From Alphaproteobacteria bacterium (GTDB taxonomy: Bacteria; Pseudomonadota; Alphaproteobacteria; Reyranellales; Reyranellaceae), in the NCBI GenBank assembly GCA_016869975.1, contig VGCZ01000043.1, positions 1 to 45,047 of the forward strand: 45,047 nucleotides of DNA. The letters run 5' to 3'. A program made the position numbers and the translations under genes. The first letter of the stretch is position 1, and each line of letters starts with the position of its first letter. Shown here one piece after another: positions 8,820-16,149 of this stretch. The notes beneath the pieces were generated by a model, which was not told the origin of the DNA, ran no database searches, and saw nothing but the letters and a program-made list of their open reading frames with translations.

Positions 8820-10922
8820 TCAGGTGCTTCGAGAGCGGGCCGGCTTCTTCAGCGCGCGCTTTGGAGATGTCGCCGCCGGGGCGCCGACGGCGCGGCTCGG
8901 GTGCGTGAAGGAGAGATTGAGCGCGAATGAAACGAGGGTACCGAAGTCCGCCGCCGCCGCGTCCTGGATCTGTAACGTCCAGTCGCCCGCACAGCTCTTG
9001 CCGGCAACGCCCGAGAGGCCCGGCGTGGTGGCCGCGTCGTAGGTCTTGTTCAGGTTCCTGGTTGAGCCGCCTGCCCGTTTGTGAAGGATCACCGGGTTGA
9101 TCCCGGAACCGGCCGGTGGCCGCAGCGTCACGACCAGGTCACCGATGTAGGTGTGTTTGAGATCGACGGCGACAGACAGCGCCTCGACCGGCGTACTGTC
9201 GGGAACGGTCAACGTGAACGACACGGTTTGCAGGTCCGGGATCGCGGCGTCGAAGGTCCGGCTGACGGTCACCGCGCTGCGCGGCTGCGGTTTCGCCAAG
9301 GTGACGGCCGTAAGCGCATTCAGCCGTCCGAAGCCGTATTTCGGACTCTTCCCGGTGGCGGAATCGTAGTTGCCACCCTGCGGATCGATCTTGTCGCAGG
9401 CCCGCTTGAGCAGGTCCTTTACTTCTTGCCACTTCAAGCCCGGGTTGACCGCCAGCACCAAGGCGGCGACTCCGGCGGCCCCGGGGCACGCGCTCGACGT
9501 GCCACCGAAGCTGTTCGTGAAGTGCCCGACGGCGTCCCCGTCGGCGCTCCTGCCGACATTGTAGCCATCGCGGCCGACCCGGTCGGTGGTCCAGATGCCT
9601 GGTGTCAGTGGCTCCGGGTGGTTGAATGGCGGGTGCCCCCTGTCGTTACTCGGGAAAGCGCACCACACCGCCGCGCCGAAATCGCTATACACACTCCGCG
9701 TGCCGCGGTCGTTGCACGCCGCCACGGCGATCACCTTCGCGTAGCTGGCGTACCCATCGTTTTCCACCGCTTCGTTGCCGTTCCCGGCGGCGAACAGGAC
9801 CACGCATCCTTTGCCCCCACGCCCGTTCGCCACCACATGATCGATGGCGAGCCGCGTGCTGGGCGGCAGCGGGACGACTTGATGGTGTCGCGGGTCGTTC
9901 GGGTTCCACCACCGGCCGTCCGGTGGCCCCCAGCTGCACGAGATGATGTCCGCTCCGTTGTCGGCCGCCCATTTGAAGGCCTCTGCCTCCCGCTGCGAGC
10001 CGAGCCCGGACGACAGGCGGATGGGAAGCAGCCGCGCCTTCGGGGCGACGCCAGATGCGCCGAACGCGCCGTTGCCGCACGCCACCCCGGCGCACGCCGT
10101 GCCGTGGTTCTCGCCATCGTCGGGGCCGGTTCCGAACGGGTCCTTCGGCCGCGGATCGGCCGTCTGCAGGGTGGCGTCCCTCGGGGCGACCACCTTGCCC
10201 GGACCGGCGAATTCCTGATGATCGATGTCCACGCCGTCGTCGATGATCGCGATGGTCACGCCCTCGCCGCGCGTGACCTCGTGCGCCGCCTCGATGTTCG
10301 CGTGCGCGTCGACGAGCACGCCGTTGAGGGTCGTCTTCTTCAGGTGCCATTGCTGCGGGAAAACGGTCTTCCTCGCCCGAGGGCGGATCAGCTCGGGGTG
10401 GCAGTACTCCACGTCATCCCTCTTGAGCAGGGCGGTGGCGATGTCGAACACCGACTGCCCGGAGCCTTCCTGGGCGGAGACGAAGTAGGCGTTGGTCGCG
10501 TACGACACTTCGTCCTTGATCGTCAGCCCGAAGTCGCGGAGAGCGACAGCGCAGTCCTCCGGGTCGGCGGTGTCGACGAACTTGACGAACAGGTTTTCTG
10601 TGTAGAGGACCGGCTCTTGCGTCGCCGGGTCGACCAGCACGCCACCGGCGAACCGCACGTCCGCGGATGCGCGCAGGGCGGACTTGCGGTCCGTAAGCGA
10701 CCGGACACCGCGGCCAACGGGCACGCGGTACACTTCGACGCCGGCTTCGGGGTAGGCGGCGACCAGCACGCCGTCGTCCAGCTCGGACGACAGAGGAGAC
10801 GGCACGGATCCGGCGGATCGTGTGATGGATCGCCCGCTGCGGGTGCGGACGGCGACGAGGTCGTTGCTCTGTTCAAGCTTGAACCCCGGTTCCCCTTTCT
10901 TTCCGAAGTAGACGGTCGGCAT
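8820..10922 (-). CDS. S8 (subtilisin/kexin-like) serine peptidase with C-terminal P domain
   Basis: A 700-residue protein. Residues about 1-185 look like a propeptide/N-terminal region (LFVKFVDTADPEDCAVALRD; CHPELI just before the catalytic domain). The catalytic domain (about 190-545) has the triad D228 (AIIDDGVDIDH), H273 (ENHGTACAGVACG) and S476 (GGTSSACPGAAG), with oxyanion N381 (FAAGNGNE). A P/proprotein-convertase domain follows (about 552-673: LTVPDSTPVEALSVAVDLKHTYIGDL, CAGDWTLQIQD), then a basic Ser/Pro-rich tail. The ATG at 10922 follows GGGAGAG at good spacing. No signal peptide or Tat motif is visible at this start, which is odd for a P-domain protease. There are about a dozen cysteines. 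It has no functional partner nearby and may be an acquired gene. Family assignment is sure; target and location are unknown. Confidence 0.93.
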   Translation of the reverse strand: MPTVYFGKKGEPGFKLEQSNDLVAVRTRSGRSITRSAGSVPSPLSSELDDGVLVAAYPEAGVEVYRVPVGRGVRSLTDRKSALRASADVRFAGGVLVDPATQEPVLYTENLFVKFVDTADPEDCAVALRDFGLTIKDEVSYATNAYFVSAQEGSGQSVFDIATALLKRDDVEYCHPELIRPRARKTVFPQQWHLKKTTLNGVLVDAHANIEAAHEVTRGEGVTIAIIDDGVDIDHQEFAGPGKVVAPRDATLQTADPRPKDPFGTGPDDGENHGTACAGVACGNGAFGASGVAPKARLLPIRLSSGLGSQREAEAFKWAADNGADIISCSWGPPDGRWWNPNDPRHHQVVPLPPSTRLAIDHVVANGRGGKGCVVLFAAGNGNEAVENDGYASYAKVIAVAACNDRGTRSVYSDFGAAVWCAFPSNDRGHPPFNHPEPLTPGIWTTDRVGRDGYNVGRSADGDAVGHFTNSFGGTSSACPGAAGVAALVLAVNPGLKWQEVKDLLKRACDKIDPQGGNYDSATGKSPKYGFGRLNALTAVTLAKPQPRSAVTVSRTFDAAIPDLQTVSFTLTVPDSTPVEALSVAVDLKHTYIGDLVVTLRPPAGSGINPVILHKRAGGSTRNLNKTYDAATTPGLSGVAGKSCAGDWTLQIQDAAAADFGTLVSFALNLSFTHPSRAVGAPAATSPKRALKKPARSRST

Positions 10923-11280
10923 GGCAGTCTCTCCCTACTTCCGGTTGTCGACTGGAGATCGATCCATACAACTGCGGCTAGCACCTTGTCCGTCTCGTCC
11001 GATATTCCTCGATGAATTCCTGGAACGGCACGAAAGCTAGCACCGAGCCGGGGTTCGGGGAAGCAATCGGCGGCCTGTTGGGCTTTGCCGACGCTTCGAC
11101 AGTGTTCACCACTCGTGCGGATTTCGACTCGTCGATCGGGTCGTGTCGCTCGCCGTCGCGACGCACGCTTGCCGTGCGGTGGCGCGTTCGCTCCGATCTT
11201 CGAAGCGGCGCCAGTCAGCCAAATGGTTCACGTGGACGATGCGCGTTAAGATGGCTGCGGAGCGTGGAAGGGGTTGGGGT
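10923..11280. promoter_or_regulatory. Intergenic region between divergent genes
   Basis: This 358-base gap separates the protease (minus) from the reductase (plus), so it should carry both promoters. I see no convincing coding sequence, hairpin or member of the window's palindrome families. A GGAAGGGG run at about 11262-11269 could be the ribosome-binding site of the plus-strand gene. An in-frame extension of that gene back to 11143 exists but has no family character. I see nothing else I can support. Confidence 0.4.
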
Positions 11281-12267
11281 ATGCGGATCTGCGTGTTCGG
11301 GGCGGGCTCGATCGGGGGCAATTTCGCCACGCGCCTGGCGTTGGCCGGCAACGAGGTATCGGTCGTGGTGCGCGGCGCGCATCTCGAGGCGATCAAGGCG
11401 CGTGGGCTCACCATGCTGAGCGGCGACAAGACCTTCAACGTGACGGTCAAGGCGAGCGACCGGCCCGAGGATCTCGGGCCGCAGGACGTGGTGATCTCGA
11501 CCATGAAGGCGTGCAGCCTGTCGGGGCTGGCCGAGACGGTGGCGCCGCTGCTGGGCAAGGAGACGCCGGTGGTCTTCGTGCAGAACGGCATTCCCTGGTG
11601 GTACGCGACCGGGCTCGGCGCGGCGCGGCCGCCGGCGCCTGATCTGTCGCGGCTCGATCCCGGCGGTGCGCTGGCGAAAGCGGTGGGCCACGCGCGCACG
11701 ATCGGCGCCGTGGTCACCTCGTCGAACCACGTGATCGAGCCCGGCGTGGTGCGCAACATCTCGCCCGACCGCAACACGCTGTGGGTCGGCGAGACCGACG
11801 ACACGCAGAGCCCGCGCATCGAGCGACTGCGCGCTACCCTGATCGCCGCCGGCATTGCCTCGCCGGCGACGCGCGATATCCGCTACGACGTCTGGCACAA
11901 ACTGATGGCCAATCTCACCGGCTCGACGCTCTGCCTGCTGCTTGCGCAGCCCACCACCATCCAGGCGACGCCGATGATCAACCGCCTGGCGCGCCGCGCC
12001 CATGCCGAGGCGCTGGCCGTGGCCGCCGCGCATGGCGTGGCGCTCGACGATTCCCCCGATGTGCGCTACGGCCCCAAGCGCGTCTATCCCGACCACCGCC
12101 CGTCGCTTCTGCAGGACTACGAGTACGGACGGCCGATGGAGATCGAGTCGATCGTGCGCGCGCCGGTCGCCTTCGCGCGCACGGCCGGGATCGACACGCC
12201 CACCCTCGACGCGATCGAGGCGCTCAGTGTCAGCAAGGCGACGTCGAAGGGGTTGTACGCGGCGTGA
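11281..12267 (+). CDS. Ketopantoate reductase family protein (2-dehydropantoate 2-reductase-like)
   Basis: A 328-residue NADPH-dependent reductase of the ApbA/PanE fold. The start at 11281 gives MRICVFGAGSIGGNFATRLAL, placing the dinucleotide motif GAGSIGG at residues 7-13, normal for the family. Other landmarks are VVISTMKACSL (substrate-domain hinge region), FVQNGIPWWY (conserved NG), and K207 in DVWHKLMANLTGS, the expected catalytic lysine. Classical PanE reduces ketopantoate for pantothenate/CoA synthesis, but paralogues in catabolic clusters reduce other 2-oxo acids. As no panB or panC lies nearby, I do not assign panE. It is convergent with the hyuB-like gene, with a 14-base-arm palindrome between them. 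Confidence 0.88.
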   Translation: MRICVFGAGSIGGNFATRLALAGNEVSVVVRGAHLEAIKARGLTMLSGDKTFNVTVKASDRPEDLGPQDVVISTMKACSLSGLAETVAPLLGKETPVVFVQNGIPWWYATGLGAARPPAPDLSRLDPGGALAKAVGHARTIGAVVTSSNHVIEPGVVRNISPDRNTLWVGETDDTQSPRIERLRATLIAAGIASPATRDIRYDVWHKLMANLTGSTLCLLLAQPTTIQATPMINRLARRAHAEALAVAAAHGVALDDSPDVRYGPKRVYPDHRPSLLQDYEYGRPMEIESIVRAPVAFARTAGIDTPTLDAIEALSVSKATSKGLYAA

Positions 12268-12275
12268 CTGTTTTC

Positions 12276-12305
12276 CTCCCTCTCCCCGCAAGCGGGGAGA
12301 GGGAG
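12276..12305. repeat. Palindromic repeat / likely bidirectional terminator
   Basis: Perfect 14-base arms (12276-12289 and 12292-12305) with an AA loop lie 8 bases after the ketopantoate-reductase-like stop and 9 bases before the convergent hyuB-like stop. Position and stem strength suggest shared termination. Confidence 0.85.
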
Positions 12306-12314
12306 TGATTGAAG

Positions 12315-13973
12315 TCACTTCGACCCGTAAACCTCGCGCGCGGCCTGCTCGCTGATCAGGCCGTATTCGACGTCGCGCGCGACCAGGCTCGCGTCGCGCG
12401 CTTTGGGATCGCCGTAGCCGCCGCCGCCGGGCATCTCGATGATGATGCGATCGCCGGGTGGGATGATGTGCAGGCCCTTCTCGGGGAATTGCTTGCCCGA
12501 TTTCAGGCTCAGCCGGCCGGTCGCGCCGTCCTTGCCACCGGCGCGGCCGCGCGCGGGATACTTCACGCGCTCGAAGCGATGGAAGATGCCCATCGGCGAG
12601 TCCTCGCGATTGCTCACCTCCATGATCTGGCCCAGCCCGCCGCGCTGCCGCCCGGCGCCGCCGGAATCGGCGCGCAGCTCCTTGCGCCAGACCACGATGG
12701 GCGTGATCGACTCGGTGACCTCGACCGGCACATTGCGCACGCCGCTGGGGAAGGGCGTCGCCGACAGCCCGTCGAGTCGTGGCCGCGCGCCGACGCCGCC
12801 GGAGTGGAAGGTCGTGACGTTGAACGGCGTCTTGATCTCCGATGCGTGCCCGGTCTGGCCGTGCGCGGCGACCAGCGAGAGGTTCCACAGCGAGGACGTG
12901 CCCTCGGCCGGGAAGGTATCGGGGATCGCCTGGTCGAGGCAGCCGAAGACGATGTCCGGCAGCATGTGGCCGAGCACCGAGCGCGCGTAGACGGCGGCGG
13001 GATGCGGCGCGTTGAGGATGCAGCCCTCCGGCGCGCTGACGATGATCGAGTCGAGCGTGCCGGCGTTGTTGGGGATCCACGGCGCGATGGCGCATTTGAC
13101 GCCGAACGCGGTGTAGGCGTCGGTGTAGCAGAACGGGCAATTGATGGCGTAGCTCGAGATGCCCGATGTGCCGGTGTAGTCGACCTTGATGACGTCGGCC
13201 TCGATGGTGAGCGTGCCTTTCAGCTCGACCGGCGCCTCGAAGCCATCGACGGTCATGCTGGCGCTCCAGCTGCCACGCGGCAGCTTCGATATCGCCTCGA
13301 CCATCGCCTGCCTGCTGCGGCTGATGATGGTGTCGGCGAGCTCGTCGATGTCGTTCAGCCCGAACTCGTCCATCATCTCGATCAACCGCGCGCTGCCGGT
13401 GTCGTTGCAGGCGGCGAGACCGTAGATGTCACCCACCACCTGCACCGGCTCGCGCACATTGGCGCGCACGATGCCCAGCAGGTCCTCGTTCATCCTGCCT
13501 TCGCGCGCCAGGTACATCAGCGGGATCTGCAAGCCCTCGTGGTAGACCTGCCTTCCCGACGGGCTGGCGCCGATGCCGCCGATATCGACGACATGCGTGG
13601 TGCTGGCGAACAGCGCCACCGCCTTGCCGTCCTTGAAGGTCGGGCTGACCACGGTGAGATCGAACAGGTGGCCGGTGCCCTTCCACGGATCGTTGGTGAT
13701 CAGCACGTCGCCTTGCTTGAGCGTCTCGATCGGAAACGCGTCGAGGAAATGCCGTACCGCGCGCGCCATCGTATTGACGTGGCCCGGCGTGCCGGTGACC
13801 GCCTGCGCCACCATGCGGCCCTGGCGGTCGAAGACGCCGGCCGAGATGTCGCCGGCCTCGCGCGCCGCCGTGCTGAAGGCCGTGCGCACCAGGGTCAGCG
13901 CCTGCTCCTCGACAACGGAGATCAGGCGGTTCCACAACACCTGACTCTCGATCTCGCCCAGACGGTTGTTCAT
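12315..13973 (-). CDS. hyuB: Hydantoinase B/oxoprolinase family protein
   Basis: A 552-residue HyuB-type subunit, normally paired with HyuA for ATP-dependent opening of a cyclic imide or lactam (5-oxoproline, hydantoin, N-methylhydantoin) or a carboxylase relative. Segments include the N-terminal NNRLGEIESQVLWNRLIS, AAREAGDISAGVFDRQGRM, TGTPGHVNTMARA, LITNDPWKGTGHLFDLTVVSP, and C-terminal HIIPPGDRIIIEMPGGGGYGDP, all typical of the family. The ATG at 13973 has AGGAG upstream; the open frame further upstream only reads through a palindromic repeat. HyuA lies 61 bases upstream on the same strand. The substrate cannot be told from sequence alone; the neighbouring molybdenum hydroxylase suggests a hydroxylated N-heterocycle. 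Confidence 0.93.
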   Translation of the reverse strand: MNNRLGEIESQVLWNRLISVVEEQALTLVRTAFSTAAREAGDISAGVFDRQGRMVAQAVTGTPGHVNTMARAVRHFLDAFPIETLKQGDVLITNDPWKGTGHLFDLTVVSPTFKDGKAVALFASTTHVVDIGGIGASPSGRQVYHEGLQIPLMYLAREGRMNEDLLGIVRANVREPVQVVGDIYGLAACNDTGSARLIEMMDEFGLNDIDELADTIISRSRQAMVEAISKLPRGSWSASMTVDGFEAPVELKGTLTIEADVIKVDYTGTSGISSYAINCPFCYTDAYTAFGVKCAIAPWIPNNAGTLDSIIVSAPEGCILNAPHPAAVYARSVLGHMLPDIVFGCLDQAIPDTFPAEGTSSLWNLSLVAAHGQTGHASEIKTPFNVTTFHSGGVGARPRLDGLSATPFPSGVRNVPVEVTESITPIVVWRKELRADSGGAGRQRGGLGQIMEVSNREDSPMGIFHRFERVKYPARGRAGGKDGATGRLSLKSGKQFPEKGLHIIPPGDRIIIEMPGGGGYGDPKARDASLVARDVEYGLISEQAAREVYGSK

Positions 13974-13994
13974 GGGGTCAGCTCCTGCGCGTCC

Positions 13995-14022
13995 TCCCTC
14001 TCCCCGCTTGCGGGGAGAGGGA
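13995..14022. repeat. Palindromic repeat between hyuA and hyuB
   Basis: Perfect 13-base arms (13995-14007; 14010-14022) around a TT loop lie in the 61-base gap between two same-strand genes that encode partner subunits. Like the bkd copy it is intra-operonic, so it should not be a complete terminator. Confidence 0.85.
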
Positions 14023-14034
14023 ATGATGGCGGCC

Positions 14035-16101
14035 TCATCCGGCATCCCTCTCGATGATCACGTGGCCGGCGCCGTTGAGGATGGCGGTGAAGCCGCCGGG
14101 GATGAGGGTCGAGGTTTCGGCCTCGGCGATAATCGCCGGGCCTTGCACCGGTGCGCCGGGTCGCAGTGTGTCGCGGGCGTAGACGCCGGCGTCGACAGTC
14201 TTGCCGCTCACCGGATCGACCAGGTCGCGTGTGCCGTTGCGTGCGGGGGCGGGACTTGCCGCGACGGACGCGGCGCGTGCCGGCAGGCCGCGCGCTTCGC
14301 TCAGCGAAAGGGTCCAGCTCACCACCTCGATCTCCAGCTTCGGGATGATGCGGCCGTAGAGCGCGCGATAGACCGCCTCGAAGGCCAGCCGCATCGTCTC
14401 GGACGACGTGTCGGCGATCGGCACGCGCACCTCGTGGCCCTGGCCGCGATAGCGCATATAGGCGGTGCGCTCTTCACGCAGGTCGGCCTTGGGCGCGCCC
14501 AGGCGCACGACGCCTTCGGCCTCCGCGCGCATCGAGGCGAAGAGGTCGGTGACGAAGGCCGCGTCGTAGGCGGCGAGTGAGACGAGTCGCGAGCGCACGA
14601 CTTCGTAGGAGATCGGCGCTTGCAGAAAGCCGTGCGCCGAGCCGACGCCGGCGCCGACCGGGATCACCACCCGGGTAATGCCGAGCTTCTGCGCCAGCCG
14701 CGCGGCGTGCAGCGGGGCGGCGCCACCGAAGGCGATCAAGGTGCGGCCGACCATGTCCTTGCCGTTCTCGACCGCGTGCACGCGTGCCGCGCTCGCCATC
14801 GTCTCGGTCACCAGCTCGGCGATGCCGTAGGCGGCGCGCGTGCGCTCCAGGCCGATCCTGCCGCCGACAAAGCTCTCGATCGCGCTCTCGGCGGCCTGCG
14901 GTGCGAGGTCGATATGGCCACCAGCGAAGCGCTTCGGATCGAGCCAGCCCAGCAGCAGGTCGGCATCGGTGACCGTGGGCAAGGTGCCGCCGCGGCCGTA
15001 GGAGGCGGGGCCGGGCACCGATCCGGCGCTGTCCGGGCCGACGGTGATGCGGCCCAGCGCGTCGGTGCGCGCGATCGACCCGCCGCCGGCGCCGATCTCG
15101 ACCATGTCGATCACCGGGATGCGCACGGGAATGCCGCTGCCCTTGACGAAGCGCGCGGCGCGGGCGACCTCGAAGTGCCTGCTGTATTGCGGGCGCAGAT
15201 CGTCGATCAACGTGATCTTGGCCGTCGTGCCGCCCATGTCGAAGCTGAGCGCCTTGGCGATGCCGTTCTGTGCCGCGACGCCCAGCGCCATCACCACGCC
15301 GCCGGCCGGGCCCGATTCGGCCAGCCGCACCGGGAAGCGGCGCGCGGTCTCGACCGTGGTGATGCCGCCCGAGGACATGATCATGAGTAGCGGTGCCTGC
15401 GTGCCGAGATCGCGGAATCCCGCGTCGAGCCGGCGCAGGTAGCGCTCGACCACCGGCAGCACATAGGCGTTGGCCACCGTCGTCGAGGTGCGCTCGTACT
15501 CGCGGATCTCCGGGCAGACCTCGCTGGAGATCGCAATCACCGCCTCGGGGATTCGCCTGGCGATGATCTCCCGCGCGCGCCGCTCGTGCGCGTCGTTCTG
15601 GTAGGCGTGCAGGAAGCAGATCGCCACCGCCTCGACCTTGTCGGCGACGAGTCGCTCGGCGAGGCGCTCGACCGCCGCCTCGTCCAGCGGCAGCAGCACC
15701 GAGCCGTCGGCGGCGACGCGCTCCGGCACCTCGTAGCGCAGCGGCCTGGGCGCGAGCGGCTCGGGCCGTTCCATGTAGATGTCGTACTGCTCGAAGCGGT
15801 GCTCGTAGGCGATCTCCAGCGAGTCGCGGAAGCCCTCGGTCGTCACCAGCGCCGTGCGCGCGCCCTTGCGCTCGATCAGGGCGTTGGTGATCAGGGTGGT
15901 GCCGTGGATGATCAGGTCGAGATCGGCGGGTTTCAGCCCCGCCTGCTTGAGCACGATGTCGGTACCCTCCAGCACCCCACGCTCCGGCGCGTCGTGCGTG
16001 GTCAGCACCTTGGCCGACAACGAGCGCTCGCCGAGATCGAGCACGAGATCCGTGAAGGTGCCGCCGATGTCGACGGCGAGGCGGGTGGTCGAGTGGGTCA
16101 T
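14035..16101 (-). CDS. hyuA: Hydantoinase A/oxoprolinase family protein
   Basis: A 688-residue HyuA-type subunit with an actin-like ATPase fold. The N-terminus RLAVDIGGTFTDLVLDLGE carries the phosphate-1 motif; LIIHGTTLITNALIERKGARTALVTTEGF, FLHAYQNDAHE and SSEVCPEIREYERTSTTVANAY are hydantoinase A N-terminal hallmarks; LSFDMGGTTAKI is the second ATP-binding element; ENGKDMVGRTLIAFGGAAPLHAA marks the C-terminal part. The length matches bacterial HyuA/OXP-A. The ATG at 16101 has GGAGGGAG about 8 bases upstream, and that sequence belongs to the arm of a degenerate palindromic repeat. It sits between the orphan molybdenum-hydroxylase subunit and hyuB, and the three probably form one transcript. 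Confidence 0.94.
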   Translation of the reverse strand: MTHSTTRLAVDIGGTFTDLVLDLGERSLSAKVLTTHDAPERGVLEGTDIVLKQAGLKPADLDLIIHGTTLITNALIERKGARTALVTTEGFRDSLEIAYEHRFEQYDIYMERPEPLAPRPLRYEVPERVAADGSVLLPLDEAAVERLAERLVADKVEAVAICFLHAYQNDAHERRAREIIARRIPEAVIAISSEVCPEIREYERTSTTVANAYVLPVVERYLRRLDAGFRDLGTQAPLLMIMSSGGITTVETARRFPVRLAESGPAGGVVMALGVAAQNGIAKALSFDMGGTTAKITLIDDLRPQYSRHFEVARAARFVKGSGIPVRIPVIDMVEIGAGGGSIARTDALGRITVGPDSAGSVPGPASYGRGGTLPTVTDADLLLGWLDPKRFAGGHIDLAPQAAESAIESFVGGRIGLERTRAAYGIAELVTETMASAARVHAVENGKDMVGRTLIAFGGAAPLHAARLAQKLGITRVVIPVGAGVGSAHGFLQAPISYEVVRSRLVSLAAYDAAFVTDLFASMRAEAEGVVRLGAPKADLREERTAYMRYRGQGHEVRVPIADTSSETMRLAFEAVYRALYGRIIPKLEIEVVSWTLSLSEARGLPARAASVAASPAPARNGTRDLVDPVSGKTVDAGVYARDTLRPGAPVQGPAIIAEAETSTLIPGGFTAILNGAGHVIIERDAG

Positions 16102-16108
16102 GCTTCTA

Positions 16109-16130
16109 TCTCCCTCCGCTTGCAGGGAGA
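16109..16130. repeat. Degenerate palindromic repeat overlapping the hyuA ribosome-binding site
   Basis: Arms TCTCCCT (16109-16115) and AGGGAGA (16124-16130) with a short loop form a shortened relative of the window's main palindrome. Read on the minus strand, its proximal arm gives the purine run GGAGGGAG just upstream of the hyuA ATG, so folding could hide that site. Confidence 0.6.
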
Positions 16131-16149
16131 GGGAGTGAAGAGGGGAAGC

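Noticed and set aside
11281-12267. Dedicated panE for pantothenate synthesis
   Set aside because: The fold fits, but no other pantothenate genes are nearby and paralogues of other function are common, so the symbol was withheld.
12309-14057. A 582-codon plus-strand frame opposite hyuB
   Set aside because: It mirrors the conserved HyuB protein on the other strand and has only low-complexity composition.
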